Shown here piece after piece: positions 42,865 through 55,734 of a stretch of DNA of 64,000 nucleotides. The position numbers and the translations under genes were made by a program. The stretch is from Puccinia triticina (Eukaryota; Basidiomycota; Pucciniomycetes; Pucciniales; Pucciniaceae): NCBI RefSeq assembly GCF_026914185.1, contig NC_070570.1, forward strand, positions 1,798,001 through 1,862,000, given 5' to 3'. The stretch's first letter is position 1, and each line of letters opens with the position of its first letter. Below the pieces are notes generated by a model. That model was not told the origin of the DNA, searched no databases, and saw only the letters and a list, made by a program, of their open reading frames with translations.

Positions 42865-45002
42865 ATACAAAACATTCACGATTATAAGTGCCCTGAATTT
42901 TTTGTGTGTCTGTTACATGTAACAAAAAAGTTATTCCTTAGTATGTACCCCAGAAAAGGGGGTATGCAAAAAATAATTAATTCATTAAAAAATAGTTTTT
43001 TTGTAGTTCTGATTGCATGATAATTATGTTCATCATTTTAGATGAATTTTGATATTATTTGCGTTGCGTAGAAATGAGTAGAAAAAAAACCCGGGTACGT
43101 ACACGGAAAAGGGGGTACGCAAAAACCGGGTACAGAGGCGGAAAAACCGGGTACATTTATTAACCCCCTATAATTATTAATTACAGGGAATTAATTTGGT
43201 GTAAAAAGTAGGTGGTAAGTGCTTAAACTGATTGGCTGCTTGACAGGGATTTTTGATGATTCAAAGGGTTTAATCCAGTGGATTTTGCGTGCTGAGGGTG
43301 GTTTAAAGGGAAAAGGGGCTACAATAGTAGCAGGGAGAATTTTCACGGCAAACTTACAGTTTATTAGGCGGTGAAATGTCTGGGGGACCTTTTCCTGGGG
43401 GCCAAATAGGCCGCTATTTATAGAGGGGACTTCAGTGGGCGCAACCACTAAGTCCTTTTCTCCCTATGGGAGTATCCTGGAGTGTAGGCGTGAACAATGC
43501 TTGGCTGTGGGCAATTTATTTGTATTACTATAGTCTGATTTCCCTGACTCTGTCACATGACATGTTTATAACCAATTGTGATGTGAAAGAGCTTCAGTAG
43601 AAGACTACATAATGTTTTCACAGGGTATTTTTACACAAGTAACATTACTCTTTTATGTACTGTAGTTTATTTTTAGGTACTTTATTTATTTTACTAATTT
43701 TTGTATGTAATCCTTTTTTGGGCACATTTTATGGCCAATTCTTATTATACAATATGTATATGAAGGAGTAGGAATAGAGGGTTACTTTGAGTGGGTGACC
43801 CCCCTTAAAATAAGGCAAGGAATTCTTTTCTGCAATAACATTTAAGTATTTACAATTATTTATTGCAGCCTTTTGGATACCTGTAATATCTCTAAGGCTG
43901 ACACAGCCTGTCAAAAAAATCTTACAGTCCACACACTCATAGTTTGAGGGGCTGGATATCCAGAGAGCTTTCTCATCCTGCAATCTACCAACTTAGGATC
44001 CAGAACTTCCAGAACCTCCACAACCCCAGATCCCAGACTCCATCTTCCTCTCCACATAGTAGACCATAACAAAGTTCCCAGGTGGGGTGATTTTTGAACT
44101 ACATGCTTATCCTTCTTATCAGTACTGATAGTGATGAAGTGGTGTCATCTTCATCCCCAGGGATTTGACTCTTTTCCTCAAAAATCCTGCCTGCTTCATA
44201 TTCCTCTCCCAGTACAGATTGACGGATATTTAAACTGCTGGGGATGGCAAGCACACTGCTAGATGTAGCCATTAGTTTAATTCCTTTGGTTCTGGAGTGC
44301 TGAACTCCCCCTGAGGAGCTCTGCTTGCCGGGGAAGGGGAGTTGGGTCCCCGCCTCCAATTTGTTTTCTGTTGATGAGAGCTGACGTCAGGTACAATATA
44401 GGTGAGCTGACGATGGTGTGGGTTACAGGTTTGGTCTACATGGACCTGCAGTGCTAGAAGTGGAGGAAGTGGGCGGATTCCCACAGTTGTTGTGGTTTGC
44501 ATGAAGAAAAGGTGTGCCTATTATTTGTCAAGAGATTCATGAACAAATTGGCCGTCATTGTCGACATTCGGGGATGGACTGAGGAAATCAGTTTACCATC
44601 ACATTTCACACCACAGCGGCTTTGTCAAAGCCGGTGAAACTCCCAATGACAAAGGCTTTGTAGCCAACAACACAGTGTGCGCCGCATGGCAGCCGCGCCT
44701 TTAGGGCAGAACCAGCGCATGCTGCGCACCCATACGCCTTTGGCGCCAACCGACTTTAGGTAACTACAAAGCTACTCTTTGTGATTCTAACTTGTTTTCG
44801 TTTCTTCTATATGAAATAAAGTTGCAGTACCTTGAATTCTTTCGGATTCAAGGATGAATCAACAGAATCAAGTTGGGTTTGAACTCATTCAAGACTTCGT
44901 TCAACGCCTTCCTGGATAAGCCGGACCTGGAGACGATTTCTTCGAGCGCATAGCGCCCGTTAAAATATCTAAAGGCGCTGAGTAATTTCAATGTGACGTA
45001 TG
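42865..45002. other. no gene recognised
   Basis: GGGTAC-rich sequence to about 43160, then AT-rich sequence. A GC-rich GTTT/GGCGCC patch lies near 44620-44760. Nothing coding is supported. Confidence 0.4.
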
Positions 45003-48000
45003 TCAGTACCAAGATCGAGGAAATTGAGATGGAAGAGGAAAGGAGATGGGATTAGGAGAAGGTAGGAGAGGGAGACTCAACGAGTTGAAAGCTCTGATCT
45101 GAGCATCGGTTTTTTCCGCGCAGATTTCGTCGAGCCATTTCTGTTCAAGAGCAGTAGCTTGACCGGGTTCGCCAATGATGCTGTCAGCGAGGAGGTCGAC
45201 CTTATGGGGGAGCAGGATGAGGCCAGCGGGGGCGGTACCATCGGAGCCTTGATCACGGGCATGGGGTTCGCTGAGGGCGGAGAAGTCGGACTGGACGGAC
45301 TGCTGGCGCAGCCGGCGACGATGCTCTCGGCCGAAGTCGTCGGAGCTCGCGATCGAGGTCAGCGAGCGCGGCTGGAGCGACTGGGTGAGCCGGGAGTGGC
45401 GGCTCAGGCCGTCGGGCACCGAGCTGGGCTGCTGGGTTGTCAATGACCGCTCGGAGGTCATCCCCTGCGGCTGCGGGCTCTGGATGGTCATCGACTCTGC
45501 CCGGTTGGCTTCAGAGGTTGTCCTCTTAGAGCCCGATTCCGAGAGCGGCTGGTAGCGGCTGTCAGAGGGTAGCGAAGAGGAGGCCTGGGCGGTCTGGGAG
45601 CTGCTTGGATGGGCTCGGTTGCGGGTCTGGGAGCCTGGCGAAAGCGAGCTCTGCTCGTCAATCTCCTCGTTGTATTCCTCGCTCCCCTTCTGCTGCTTCT
45701 GCTCTTGCTCCCACAGGGCAACCTTCATCTTCGTTTCCCGGTCGATCTTGATCCGCACGTGTGTCCGCTCCCTCAGCAGTAAGTCCCGCTTTAATAGCCA
45801 CACCAGTACGGCCATCGACTCCGACTTCTCCAGGTTCGGGGCCAGCATAGGCAGGATGCTCGAGAACGGCTGGCGCGATCGTTGGCTGATCAACGAGAGT
45901 ATCATCACCAGGTGCGGCAGGTTCGGAAACGTGCTCGAGAATTCGTGCTGGAGCCGCGAGATCGGGAGTCGATCCGGAGAAATTGCTGATGGGTCGGTTT
46001 GCGGGGGACAAGTTAATTGATAGGAATTTCGTAGGGTGATCATGTCCGTCAACTTTGCTTTCCTCCAATACAGCAAGTGGTCCGTCATCTCGGCTATTGT
46101 GCTGGAATCGGTGTCTAGTAAGAACTTGTACTCAGAAAGCCTGCAATGCACATCGTAAGGGATGATAACAGAGCGAGAGAATTAGAATCGATCGGATTGT
46201 TCGAGGTAACATGGCAACATACGCACGTCAAGGCGGGCTTGATGATTGCGATAAAGTCGCGCAGGAGACTTCCGGGCGCAGTTTGCTCGATCAAGACTTG
46301 GGGATCTTCAAGGAGTAGCAGACTTTTCCAAGATTCCAAATGGGCGAACCGATCCTGATCCCCAGTTTCGGGTGAGGGAGTTTTGACACTATTAGCCAAG
46401 AGCCAATTCTCGGGGACAGTATTACTATCCAATAGCTCGCGATGAAGGAGTAAGTCGAGGTCGAGCTGATGATCGAGGGTGATACTCGTACTGCCGAGAG
46501 TCTTGAGGTCGTCGAAGGTCCGCGCCAGAGCCCGGGCAAGGTCCGAGCTCTGCTCGACAAACTCCATCATATCTTCGATCTCCGGCTGCCTTTTTTGGCT
46601 GTTGCTCCGGCTGGAATATGAGCTTCTTCGTTCGGACAGTTTGCGCATGATTAGTTGGACTTCCCTGGTGAGATACGAGCTCTCCCGTTCCAAATGCTTG
46701 AGTGCTGCTGTCAGCTTCAACACCACATCCCTGTAGTAGACTTCGAGGTGCTGTGAGAGGTGAGAAGCGGGTGGGGTATCGATTATCAAGGCCAGGGTGA
46801 AGGACTGCAAGGGTGCCAGCTGAGCAGACCGAGCTGGTAGGGTCTCATTGGGCTGCTGTCTCTCATCGTGCCTCGCAGTCGGCGCTGCTGTGAGGAAGCC
46901 ACACATGGGCGAATACGGGATGGGATTGTACCGGTCCCGGATATTAAACCGGGCCGGCAGGGCTACGGGAGATGGACTGGAATTGCTTCGAGTTGACGCG
47001 GAGGAGCGAGGGTGCAAAAAGACGCGGGTGGAGGTGTCGACAGGGGTGATCGAAGGCGTCATCATCCTCGTCAGCTGGGATATTGGCGCCGGGAGGGGCG
47101 GCTTGCAGGGAGAGGAGGATGAGTTTGGCAGGGTGGCGAGTGGTGGATCGTTGAGGTCGAGTGTATTGAGATCGATTTCATCGGTGGTTGAGAGGGGTGG
47201 CTCAGCGGACGAGGTCCGGGGAGCGGATGTGTGAGTGGGAAGCGCTGGCTTTAAGAAGGGGGATTGAGAGTTTGGCTTATTGGGAGAAACCGGCGGGGAG
47301 CTCTGCATCCCCTTTTCACCTGACCTGGTCCTCGTCCGGCCTCGTTCCATCGAGCGCTCGGGATTGGTTTGACTCATGGTAGGCTTCTGGTTGACCAGGA
47401 CGGGGTGTGCGATGATAGCCAAGGCGTCGATGACCAATTCCAACTTCCGCCCGCTGGCCATCCCCTTGGGGGTGTTCAGGTGTTGAGCGCCATGGATTCG
47501 AGGGGTGAGCATATCGGCCCACTCGTCCGGCTCGAAGCCAAGATAGCTCGTCCTCCTCCTCGGTGATGATTGTTTGTTGGATTTTTTCGCACTGAGGCGG
47601 ACCGAATCGGAATGATGGCTTTCGTAAAACAGGCCTGGGAACCTCGAATCATCGTCCTCATCGTCGAAGTCGTTGGGCTCATGTCGGCTAGGCTTGGGCA
47701 GGCCGGAGGAGCTGGAGCTGATGATTCTCCGGGAGATGGGCTGCTTGAAGGCTCTGGGCGAGGCTTCGTCTGAGGAGCTCTCGCCGTAATGGCCGTCCCA
47801 AAGATCCGATTCTTGCACGCCCCGCACGAACCGATTGCCGTGATGGTCGCGATGATCGGTCCAGTGAGCCCCATGGGCGTGTTTCTTGCCCGAGTATAGG
47901 CTCGGGTCGCTTCCACAGATGCGCGATTGCTCCTGCTTGTAGACCGGCCGATCTAGCCTCGGCGTCGGTTGCGGCCGGGGAGGCCACGCAAAAGCGAGAG

Positions 48001-48342
48001 AGGGCGAGGACTGATCGGCTTGGGTGACGAGCATGACCGCCAGTAAGCTGCTCATGATGGATGGGCGTTGCTGAGAGAAAGACCGGTGGTCTCCAGTGGC
48101 GTCAATCGAACGCGATGGATTCACTGGGACGGTAGGATGTCGTCAGTCTCTTGGATGATACTAGTGATGGCGGAAGTCACTTGCTCACCGGATCCACTGG
48201 ACCAATCGGAGACGAAGAAGCCAACGAGTGTCTCGATAATCGCCTTCGTTCCATGCTGCCGAGTGGTTGGTGTTGGCTGGTTGGCTGCTGACTGCTGACT
48301 CTCAGTGCGCACGACGATCCGCTCCGGAACCCCAGATGGCAT
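45003..48342 (-). CDS. NPR3: NPR3, GATOR1 / SEACIT subunit
   Basis: Nitrogen permease regulator 3 acts with Npr2 and Iml1 on the vacuole or lysosome to inhibit TORC1 when amino acids are low. Exons (minus) are 48342-48189, 48123-46227 and 46140-45003, with introns of 65 nt (48188-48124) and 86 nt (46226-46141). Phases agree and give 1062 residues. The family hallmarks are SLLAVMLVTQADQSSPSLAF (N-terminal longin-like region), FTLALIIDTPPASHL followed by HLEVYYRDVVLKLTAALKHL, EYKFLLDTDS, and FPNLPHLVMILSLIS near the C-terminus. Long Ser/Pro-rich inserts separate them, and a Ser/Gln-rich stretch lies before the C-terminus. The start is uncertain. ATG at 48055 (MSSLLAVML) would match the usual family N-terminus and give 988 residues. 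Confidence 0.85.
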
Positions 48343-50018
48343 CCAAAACATCCACAGCTGGACTGGAGCGTGCTTAACCCCCAAAGATTAGGAAATGCAA
48401 TCAGCTAACCTAGGTCTAACACCTATCCACGGCCTCAGTGTTTCATGCCCTCACCAACCGTCTTCTTTGGTGCCTATGCTGCCCCCTGAGCTTTCTAGAC
48501 CTCTGCACAGTAACCGTTCCCGTCCATCGTTTACTTGCACATCCGGAGACAAGACCACTTTGACTAGAGGCACAGCTCTGGATGATAATTTTGAAACAAA
48601 TCATCGGATGGACATGGTGGCTCAAGATGCCTATCACCAATATCAGCCTCACGCACACCGTGTTTGCTCCTGAGGCGGAAGGAAACACGCAGGCGAATAT
48701 CTCAAGCAATTTCTACCGCCGCCACTCCCCAAATCCGGCTGGGTACTGCAAGCTTTTGGATCACCGCTCTGAATCCTGTGCTTGATGACAGTTGCTTGTA
48801 TCATGGCTCGAGGCATGTTGGATGGTTGGTGCTACTGCTAGATGCAGACCGGAATGGCCATTCCGACCACACATGACTTTCCATACATATTTGTACATCG
48901 TCTCCACTACAGCTTCCCCATGCTCTGCTCCCATATCTTTATCTCTTATCACCGCTGCCAGATCTCTCTCTAGCATCTAGACATGGTGCGCGCGAGAGCT
49001 GGCAAAGCCAAAGTCGTAGCAGTGGGCGCAGATGATGGATGTCTGCTACACAAACTTGAGTCTCGACACCCTCTAGCTCTCGTTTGGAGGTCTAAATATT
49101 TGCCAGCTCGTCTGCAACCAGGAAGATGAGGTGTTTCGATGAGAAAATCAATTTGGCGGTCCCTGCCGGCCCGCGCTGAAGAAGAGCTGAAAGTTGGGAG
49201 ATTGCTGGCTTGACGCGATCCAGACTTCTAGTGCCTTAGGCAGAGGTGATTTCCTGCAATCGGTTGTCCTGCGCAAAGTGTGGATCACGAAGGACTCGAG
49301 CAATTTTCCGCCATCGACGTCACTGGTGGGTGATGAGACGTGGGCCAAATTGGTTCCGATAGGTTCCGATTTACAACTCATCCTTCATGGGTGGCATCCA
49401 CTCCGCTGTTCAAAACTCCAGCCACAAAGTGAATTGTGTGACCGAGTATATCGTGTTGGCATTTAAAGAGGTTCATAAAGAATTCATTTAATAGAAGCCC
49501 ATTCGTAATACTCGTGCTCAGATTCCGAATGCAGCATTGAAAAAATCGGACGATGGAAATTTCTAAAGGCCGACCGCTGGCAGGCATATCCGGTACATCC
49601 ATTGATGGAAGTGGGCGCGCCAGCCAAGTGGCAAGAATCTGTCCATCTTGCATGGCCTCCTTTTGCCATCTCAATGCCATACAGACAAGAGCAAGCCGCA
49701 TGGAACTATCGATCGAATTCTCGCAGCCTGCCACCCGGTACTAAGTGCCAGCCGCCCTCATTCGTTACCGTTGTACAAATTCTTTGACCCAAGCCTGTAT
49801 CGTTTAGCAGCACACTCTGGCTGCTCTTTATATATTCACCCTAGTCGTCAGTCTCCGATTTGCACAGCCTGTCTCCACCTCCTTGTGTTCACTGTCTGAT
49901 TCCCTAGTCTCCTTATACACTCCTTTGCATCCAAAGAATCCCCCGGCTGTTTCCATCTCTCTCCCCCTAGCTGTTTGTTTCCGTACCCCTTTAGGCAGGA
50001 TAACTTATACTACGCAAA
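48343..50018. other. intergenic between divergent genes
   Basis: About 1.7 kb separates NPR3 (minus) and the GPI protein gene (plus). No gene is recognised, and it presumably holds both promoters. Confidence 0.5.
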
Positions 50019-51260
50019 ATGATCTCCCTAATCACCACATGTCTTCTTTTGGCCAATGCTGCCACTTCGCTTGCCGTATCTGCGGACAACACCGTCAAGA
50101 TTCTTTCGCCCGCACCCGGGGCTAACTTCCATGCCGGTGCCTCCCTGAATGTTACTCTCCAAATCGAGAAAGGTAGTCGACACCCCCACGTTGCCATTAT
50201 TTCCGCATAGCCTTCTTGACTCACACCTTCTGTCTTGCAGACTCAATGAAGGGATCCCAGCAAGTTTTGCTCGGATTTGGCTTGAACTCTGGGGAAGCCC
50301 AACACCCTACTTCCCTGGGTGAAGTCTTCCTCGGCCTACTCAACACCACCCAAACTCCCTTCGATGCTGAAGGCAAACTGACCTGGTCTATGAGCATCCC
50401 TGCTCGGGAACAAATGAACTCGGCCGCGACTTCGTGGGTCATTTATTGCTAGGAAGAAACAAAACCCGAAGGAATTTCGCCAGCTGACCGGACTTTTTTC
50501 CTACCTGAAATTCCAGGTTTTCGTTGGTTGTTTCTCAGTACATGTTTTCTGGAGTGAGTAGCTTTCGCTCCTCTAGTATACATTCCATCTCGTTTGTTGA
50601 CCTCCACATCTCGATCAGCCTTCGCACACCCCTCATTGCGGCCTAGTCAGCGTCCCCGTCCAAGTATCCGCAGACCCCAATGGCTCAGGTGCCGGCAACG
50701 GAAACTCTGCCAGTTGCCCTGCCGGCAGCAACTGCCCAACCTCGAACGACCCTTCCGCCAAGTCCGGGCCGTCTTCCCCATCAGCTATGAACACCACATC
50801 GACACCCAAATCGGTACCGGACGCAAAGGCCAACATGACCTCTACCGAAATCTCTGCTAAGGGCCACAACACCGGATCAACTATCCCTGGCACTGTGGTC
50901 AAGGGAAGTGTCCCCGATCAGGCCACTACCCCAACAAAGACCAATGGCACCTCTTCCCCAACAAACCCAGCCCCCAAAACCGAAAACACCACTCCTTCGA
51001 GCAAGGCTAACGGTACTAACAGCCCCCCACCGACCGACTCGGGTGCAGCTCCTCTTGCGATTTCTACTGTAAGAGATTCCTCATCTTCCACAATCTCAAT
51101 GAATAGTTAGCTAACTTGCTATTCATTTGCAGTCTCACGTAATCGCCGCTGTCGCCGTCATTGCAGGTGCGTATCCAACTCTGCCATCACTCGTCCGACG
51201 TGTACCTCTAATGCTTGCTATTCTTTCCTTCGATCAACAGGTATTTTTGCCACCGCTTAA
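50019..51260 (+). CDS. secreted, Ser/Thr-rich GPI-anchored protein
   Basis: Six exons, 50019-50172, 50241-50433, 50517-50553, 50619-51068, 51133-51166 and 51241-51260, are joined by GT-AG introns with matching phases. The product is 295 residues. A signal peptide (MISLITTCLLLANAATSLAV) opens the protein. A folded region follows, VKILSPAPGANFHAGASLNV through NSAATSFSLVVSQYMFSG, of a type seen in fungal cell-wall Ig-like domains. Then come a Cys pair (ASCPAGSNC), a Ser/Thr/Pro/Asn-rich stalk with several N-x-T/S sites, and a hydrophobic tail (SHVIAAVAVIAGIFATA) that ends the protein, as expected for GPI attachment. It probably sits in the cell wall or plasma membrane. The exact family is not assigned, and a Kre9/Knh-like N-domain is possible. 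Confidence 0.8.
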
Positions 51261-54200
51261 GGTCTGATTAGCCAGCCTTCTCCTTGGACAATCGGATATC
51301 CCAGATTATTTTTCTCTTTCTTAACCACTAATTTTCCAGATCTTCAATAATTCTGCTTCCGTTTCTGTTTCCTCCGCTCATTGATATTCTCATGAGCAAC
51401 TGTCACTCGTTTTGTTTTTCTCAATCAATTAACTCCATTCTTGATCATTGTTTTCTATCTATACCTTGTCCTTATCGTACAGACGGTCTTTTCTTCCTCT
51501 TTGATTGGTGACTGCTTATTGACAGTTACACTTTATTCCGTTTGAAATAATACAATCCTTCTTATGTTTATCGGATTGAGTGAGTTTTTGCATCAACGCC
51601 CTCTTTGTATACTACACTCATTGCAGAGAACAACTTGCCGTGACCGAAGAATTGTCTTACGAGAGAAAAGGAGTACATTTCGCGAGCAAGTCTATCCGTT
51701 TCGTGCAGGGTTTGATCGTATTGAGCCACTCTGATGAATTCATGTTGTCAGACTGGCCAATCACCTTAAGTACAAGCAATGGTAAGATGGTTGTCAAGTC
51801 GAAGTCTATTCATTTCAGGCTCACAGTCTCTTAACAGTGGCATTTCTTCTTGCTTCGAGTACATACCTGGTTGCATTGGCCTATATTCCTCCTCACAAAG
51901 GCTGGGCACCGCCCCACATCCCAAGAACTGAGATGAAGATGGTGCTAGATGGTGAATTGGCGAATAACAAAATCAAGGTTGGCATACAACGTGATCACCC
52001 AGAGGCAGATGTAGTTAATAAATAAATATCCTACATCAAATCCAGAGTATTGCACTCCAATATGAATAGACTCCAATGCCCCGACCAAGAGTGACTGGGT
52101 TAATGATTTATGTAATTTAGTAAAACCCCCGAATACAAATACAAACACCTTCAGCTTTGTCTCCGGCTCGGTTAATAACCGACCAGAAAGTGAGTTACCA
52201 CATGTTACTGCATGAAGCAGTTTTATGAAGTCAGGGAGCTATGTAGTTTGCCCCACCCGGAGCCCAGCTAACGTTGGAACCATCATCCTGCTGACCAAGC
52301 TGAGTAAAAATTGGCGACTGTCTTGAAGTCAACGTAAATTGAGCATCCACTGGTGCATCAGCAGACTGGTTTCCAGACGAGTCACGACAGCATGAACGCC
52401 ACAAAAAAAACCTCTTCACCTCTTAACCAATGGTCAGCTTTAGCAGGTGATGTGCTTTGCAAATCCAACAGATGCTGGTTGGTTGGCAAATAAATCTACA
52501 AATTTTGGAATACATACGTAAGTGAAAGGATGGTACGCTCCTCCTCGTAAGAATCAAAGTGACTATGTACCTCATTGGAGGAGGATTGAGACTCTTTTCC
52601 CATCATTCCAGCACAAGTTTTTAACCGGGTTCCCAGTGATTCTCAGTTTCAACGATCTCAAATGCACTGGATTGATAACCGTGACCATGGGATATGTATG
52701 TGGAGAATGAGAGCAAAGGTAAGTTGGGCTGAATACCGCCTCCAACATGGAAATGAAGCCAGGAAGCTGGCCGCGCATGCCGGGATACGGAGCAGGGTTT
52801 GGGTGGGGGCAGGGCCATGGCACAGTGACAACCCCACCGGGGCTGATGATGAGATTACGCTATTGAGGCCACACGTCTTGACGGGGCATTGCGCGAGTTT
52901 GGCAACGGTGGGCGTGTGGTCTTTGTGTGGTCTTTGCACATCATGTTGTTAAACATGCACCATGTTTTCGAAGGCCAGCAACACACACAAGCGCGTGCAA
53001 AATATTTATGTATGCAGACCTGACCGCTATCCTGGCTCGGTCACCTCCCCGAGAGCACCGGCCACCGGGGGCCGAAAGTGAGATTTTTACTTGAAAGATC
53101 AAAATCTAGCATCCAATCCATGATCCATACAGAGAAAATTTGGGGGGGACAAGCGACCCAAGCGAGTCATCGCATGATTTTTTTGTCGATACTTATATAC
53201 TTGGGGAGAGATGTTTGAAGGGGAGGGATGATGCAAAAAAATTCCAAAAGGGCGATCACAGTAAGAAGCGCTTGTGACGGCATCTGACTGCAGAGCTCGT
53301 AATCAAGGTAAGTAAGAAATGTGGCAAACGCTTCTGCATATCTCCCGTCAAGGCCACCTCATATTCTTGTATCGTGCTACATAAAACTGAAGGAGACAGT
53401 TACATAAATCTGACTTTTCTTTCTAATTCTAGAAAGGAGCTGGGGTCGAAGAAGCTGCAACTGCCTCTAGTAGTGCTATTTAATCGTGGGCTGAGCGCAT
53501 TCAACTTCGGCCCAAATCTTTCTGGGTCATCTGATCATGGCATTTGTTCCGATAACTTTTGTTCTTTCGGCCATGACAAGAAGGGTATGAGGTAGGAAAG
53601 AAATCCACCCGCTCGAATTTGTATATCAATCCATGCAACGAAGCAAATAAGAAGAATATATGAATAACTCGCGTTGGAAATACTCGCTCCAAGCCTATAT
53701 AAACCGCTGCATACACAGGAAAACATGCTTGGATGGTGTGGACGTAGATGTGCAATTGCAGCCTTTTCTAATCGGTTATTAAACGAGGCGAGGACAAAGC
53801 TGACAGTGCTTGTTCTCGGAGTTTTTAGTCCTTACATAACATATTTATCGCACATAAACTCATGTTTGCTATCACAGGTCGGGAAATATTCTGGGTTCAG
53901 CTAGCTTGGATTTGCCAGGCATGTAGGATATTTGTACGTATGGGGTGTGTTCCGCTCTGTTCCGCTTGACTGTAGGAAGAAAAGACCAGTCTGTTGGCGA
54001 TTACGGTGAATGCCAGCCAACCTTGATTTTGGCATGTGCTAATTCACTATCTCCATCTTGGTCTTCAAGATGTACATATAGCGGTCTCCAGCGATCTCCT
54101 TGCTATGGACTTTTGCTCATACTTGTGATGAGTAACTTTGGTCAATGACTCAGTACGGCCGAGGACCCCGTATGAGAGGAAAGATGTGTGCCAGTAAGGA

Positions 54201-55734
54201 CTTCGAGAGCCAGATGTGCTATAAAGGGAATTTGACCCAGAGGTCCCAAGTAGTTCTCTTTCCATCTTCTTTGCCTAAACTGTCGAGATACGTTCCAACC
54301 AAGGCAACAAGAGCTCATCTTTGCCACCTCGAAAATCGTAGTTCTACAGCTTGTGACTCAGCTTGCTGCCAGTGCGGCTGTAAGAAAGAAAACTGTTCGT
54401 ATCAATTCCCATTCATTTCCTTGATACAGTTTTTCGTCTTCATTATGCTTGTTATCAAGGAAGTAGTATTTTTGGATACCACCCCATCTCACGGCATCCC
54501 TGCCAGTGAGCTTGTTATGCATTTTCCGAACACCACACTTCCCATTACCTTCTCGCTGCCCTTCACTGGTAGGACAATGAAGTCGTAAAAAAGACGAAGC
54601 TCAAGCGATATTATTACGCCTTAGCTTGACATGGGCGGCTTGAACTTGCTATCTACATATCTCACTTCAAGCACCCGGCACATCGTGTACAACACGCATA
54701 CATGTTCCGGGGAAATGGCATTGGAAGGAGCACGCGCCACATTCATTGTCTATGGTCTTCAGACATAGCCTCGCCATTCTCGCCTCGGATTTCTTGGTTA
54801 GGGAAGACTTGAATTAGTTTATAGAAGCTGAGCTGATCTTGCATTCCTTTATCGAATGGGTTTGATTCAGTTACCTAAAGAACGGATAGTCTTCTGAACT
54901 GGTCGCTCCACCTACAGCCTGATGAAGCAGTCATACCCATTCACATCAACAAAGGGTGCCCACCCTTTGTCAAGTAAAACTAGAGGAAAATCGGCCAGCC
55001 AAACCGTTTCGATTGGGCCTTTTTTCCCTAACCCAGAACTGTTGGCGATACTTTCACCTTTATCGTCGCCGATTCAAAACGATCGTAACCAGCCTAACCT
55101 GGATGTTAACGTTCCCTTAGCGGAAACAAGCTCTTCGTTAGCCCTTTCCTTCTCTCGTGTGGTTTGCTTAACTTGCTAATTGAAATCCTTTTCCATTCTT
55201 CTCCACCGCCTTTTGGTGCTTGGATTCAATGGGTGCGCAGCAAACAAGCTCTTACTGAGCCGTTATTCCCATCATTTTCGCATCATGCCGGCTCAACAGT
55301 CACAGGTGAAGTACATTCTGCTCAGTCTCAAAATCAATATGGTATGTATCCAACCCGGTCCTAATACTTTCGACCTGATGTTATAAGAAGAGTCCCACTT
55401 GAACCATTTGTACTCTTGTTTCTTGTGCCACCAATTGTTATCATATCTACTGTTGCCTAATATTCTCACCCCTAATTCTCAACTCGTCTCTTTTCGAAAT
55501 TTGATATTTCGCTTCGCTTCACTACCCCTAATAATACTTTTTCGAGCTCCTTATATATCTGTTCTCCTTCTTAATCAATCAAGCTTTGTCGAAAACCCCA
55601 CGCTCATCGTTTTTTCTGTTGTTCATACCTTCCATTCGGCGTTCGTAATAATCAATCAAACCGCTCGTTTTCCAGTTTGCCACGGCTCTTTGGCTCTTGG
55701 TACTTATTCCCGTCAACCCCGTCCGGCTTATACG
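51261..55734. other. long intergenic region, no gene supported
   Basis: Several short open frames exist, for example 54145-54588 (147 codons, no recognisable domain, AT-rich ends). None shows splice-supported extension or a known motif. The last ~800 bp is CT-rich and probably holds the promoter and leader of the zinc-finger gene. Confidence 0.45.

Noticed and set aside
54145..54588. 147-codon open frame as a gene
   Set aside because: No domain, no supportable splice extension and no convincing signal peptide. Left as unannotated.
55399..55734. N-terminal extension of the zinc-finger protein
   Set aside because: The translated leader is hydrophobic and Leu/Phe-rich, unlike the rest of the protein, and is probably an untranslated or intronic stretch. 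The start was placed at 55735.
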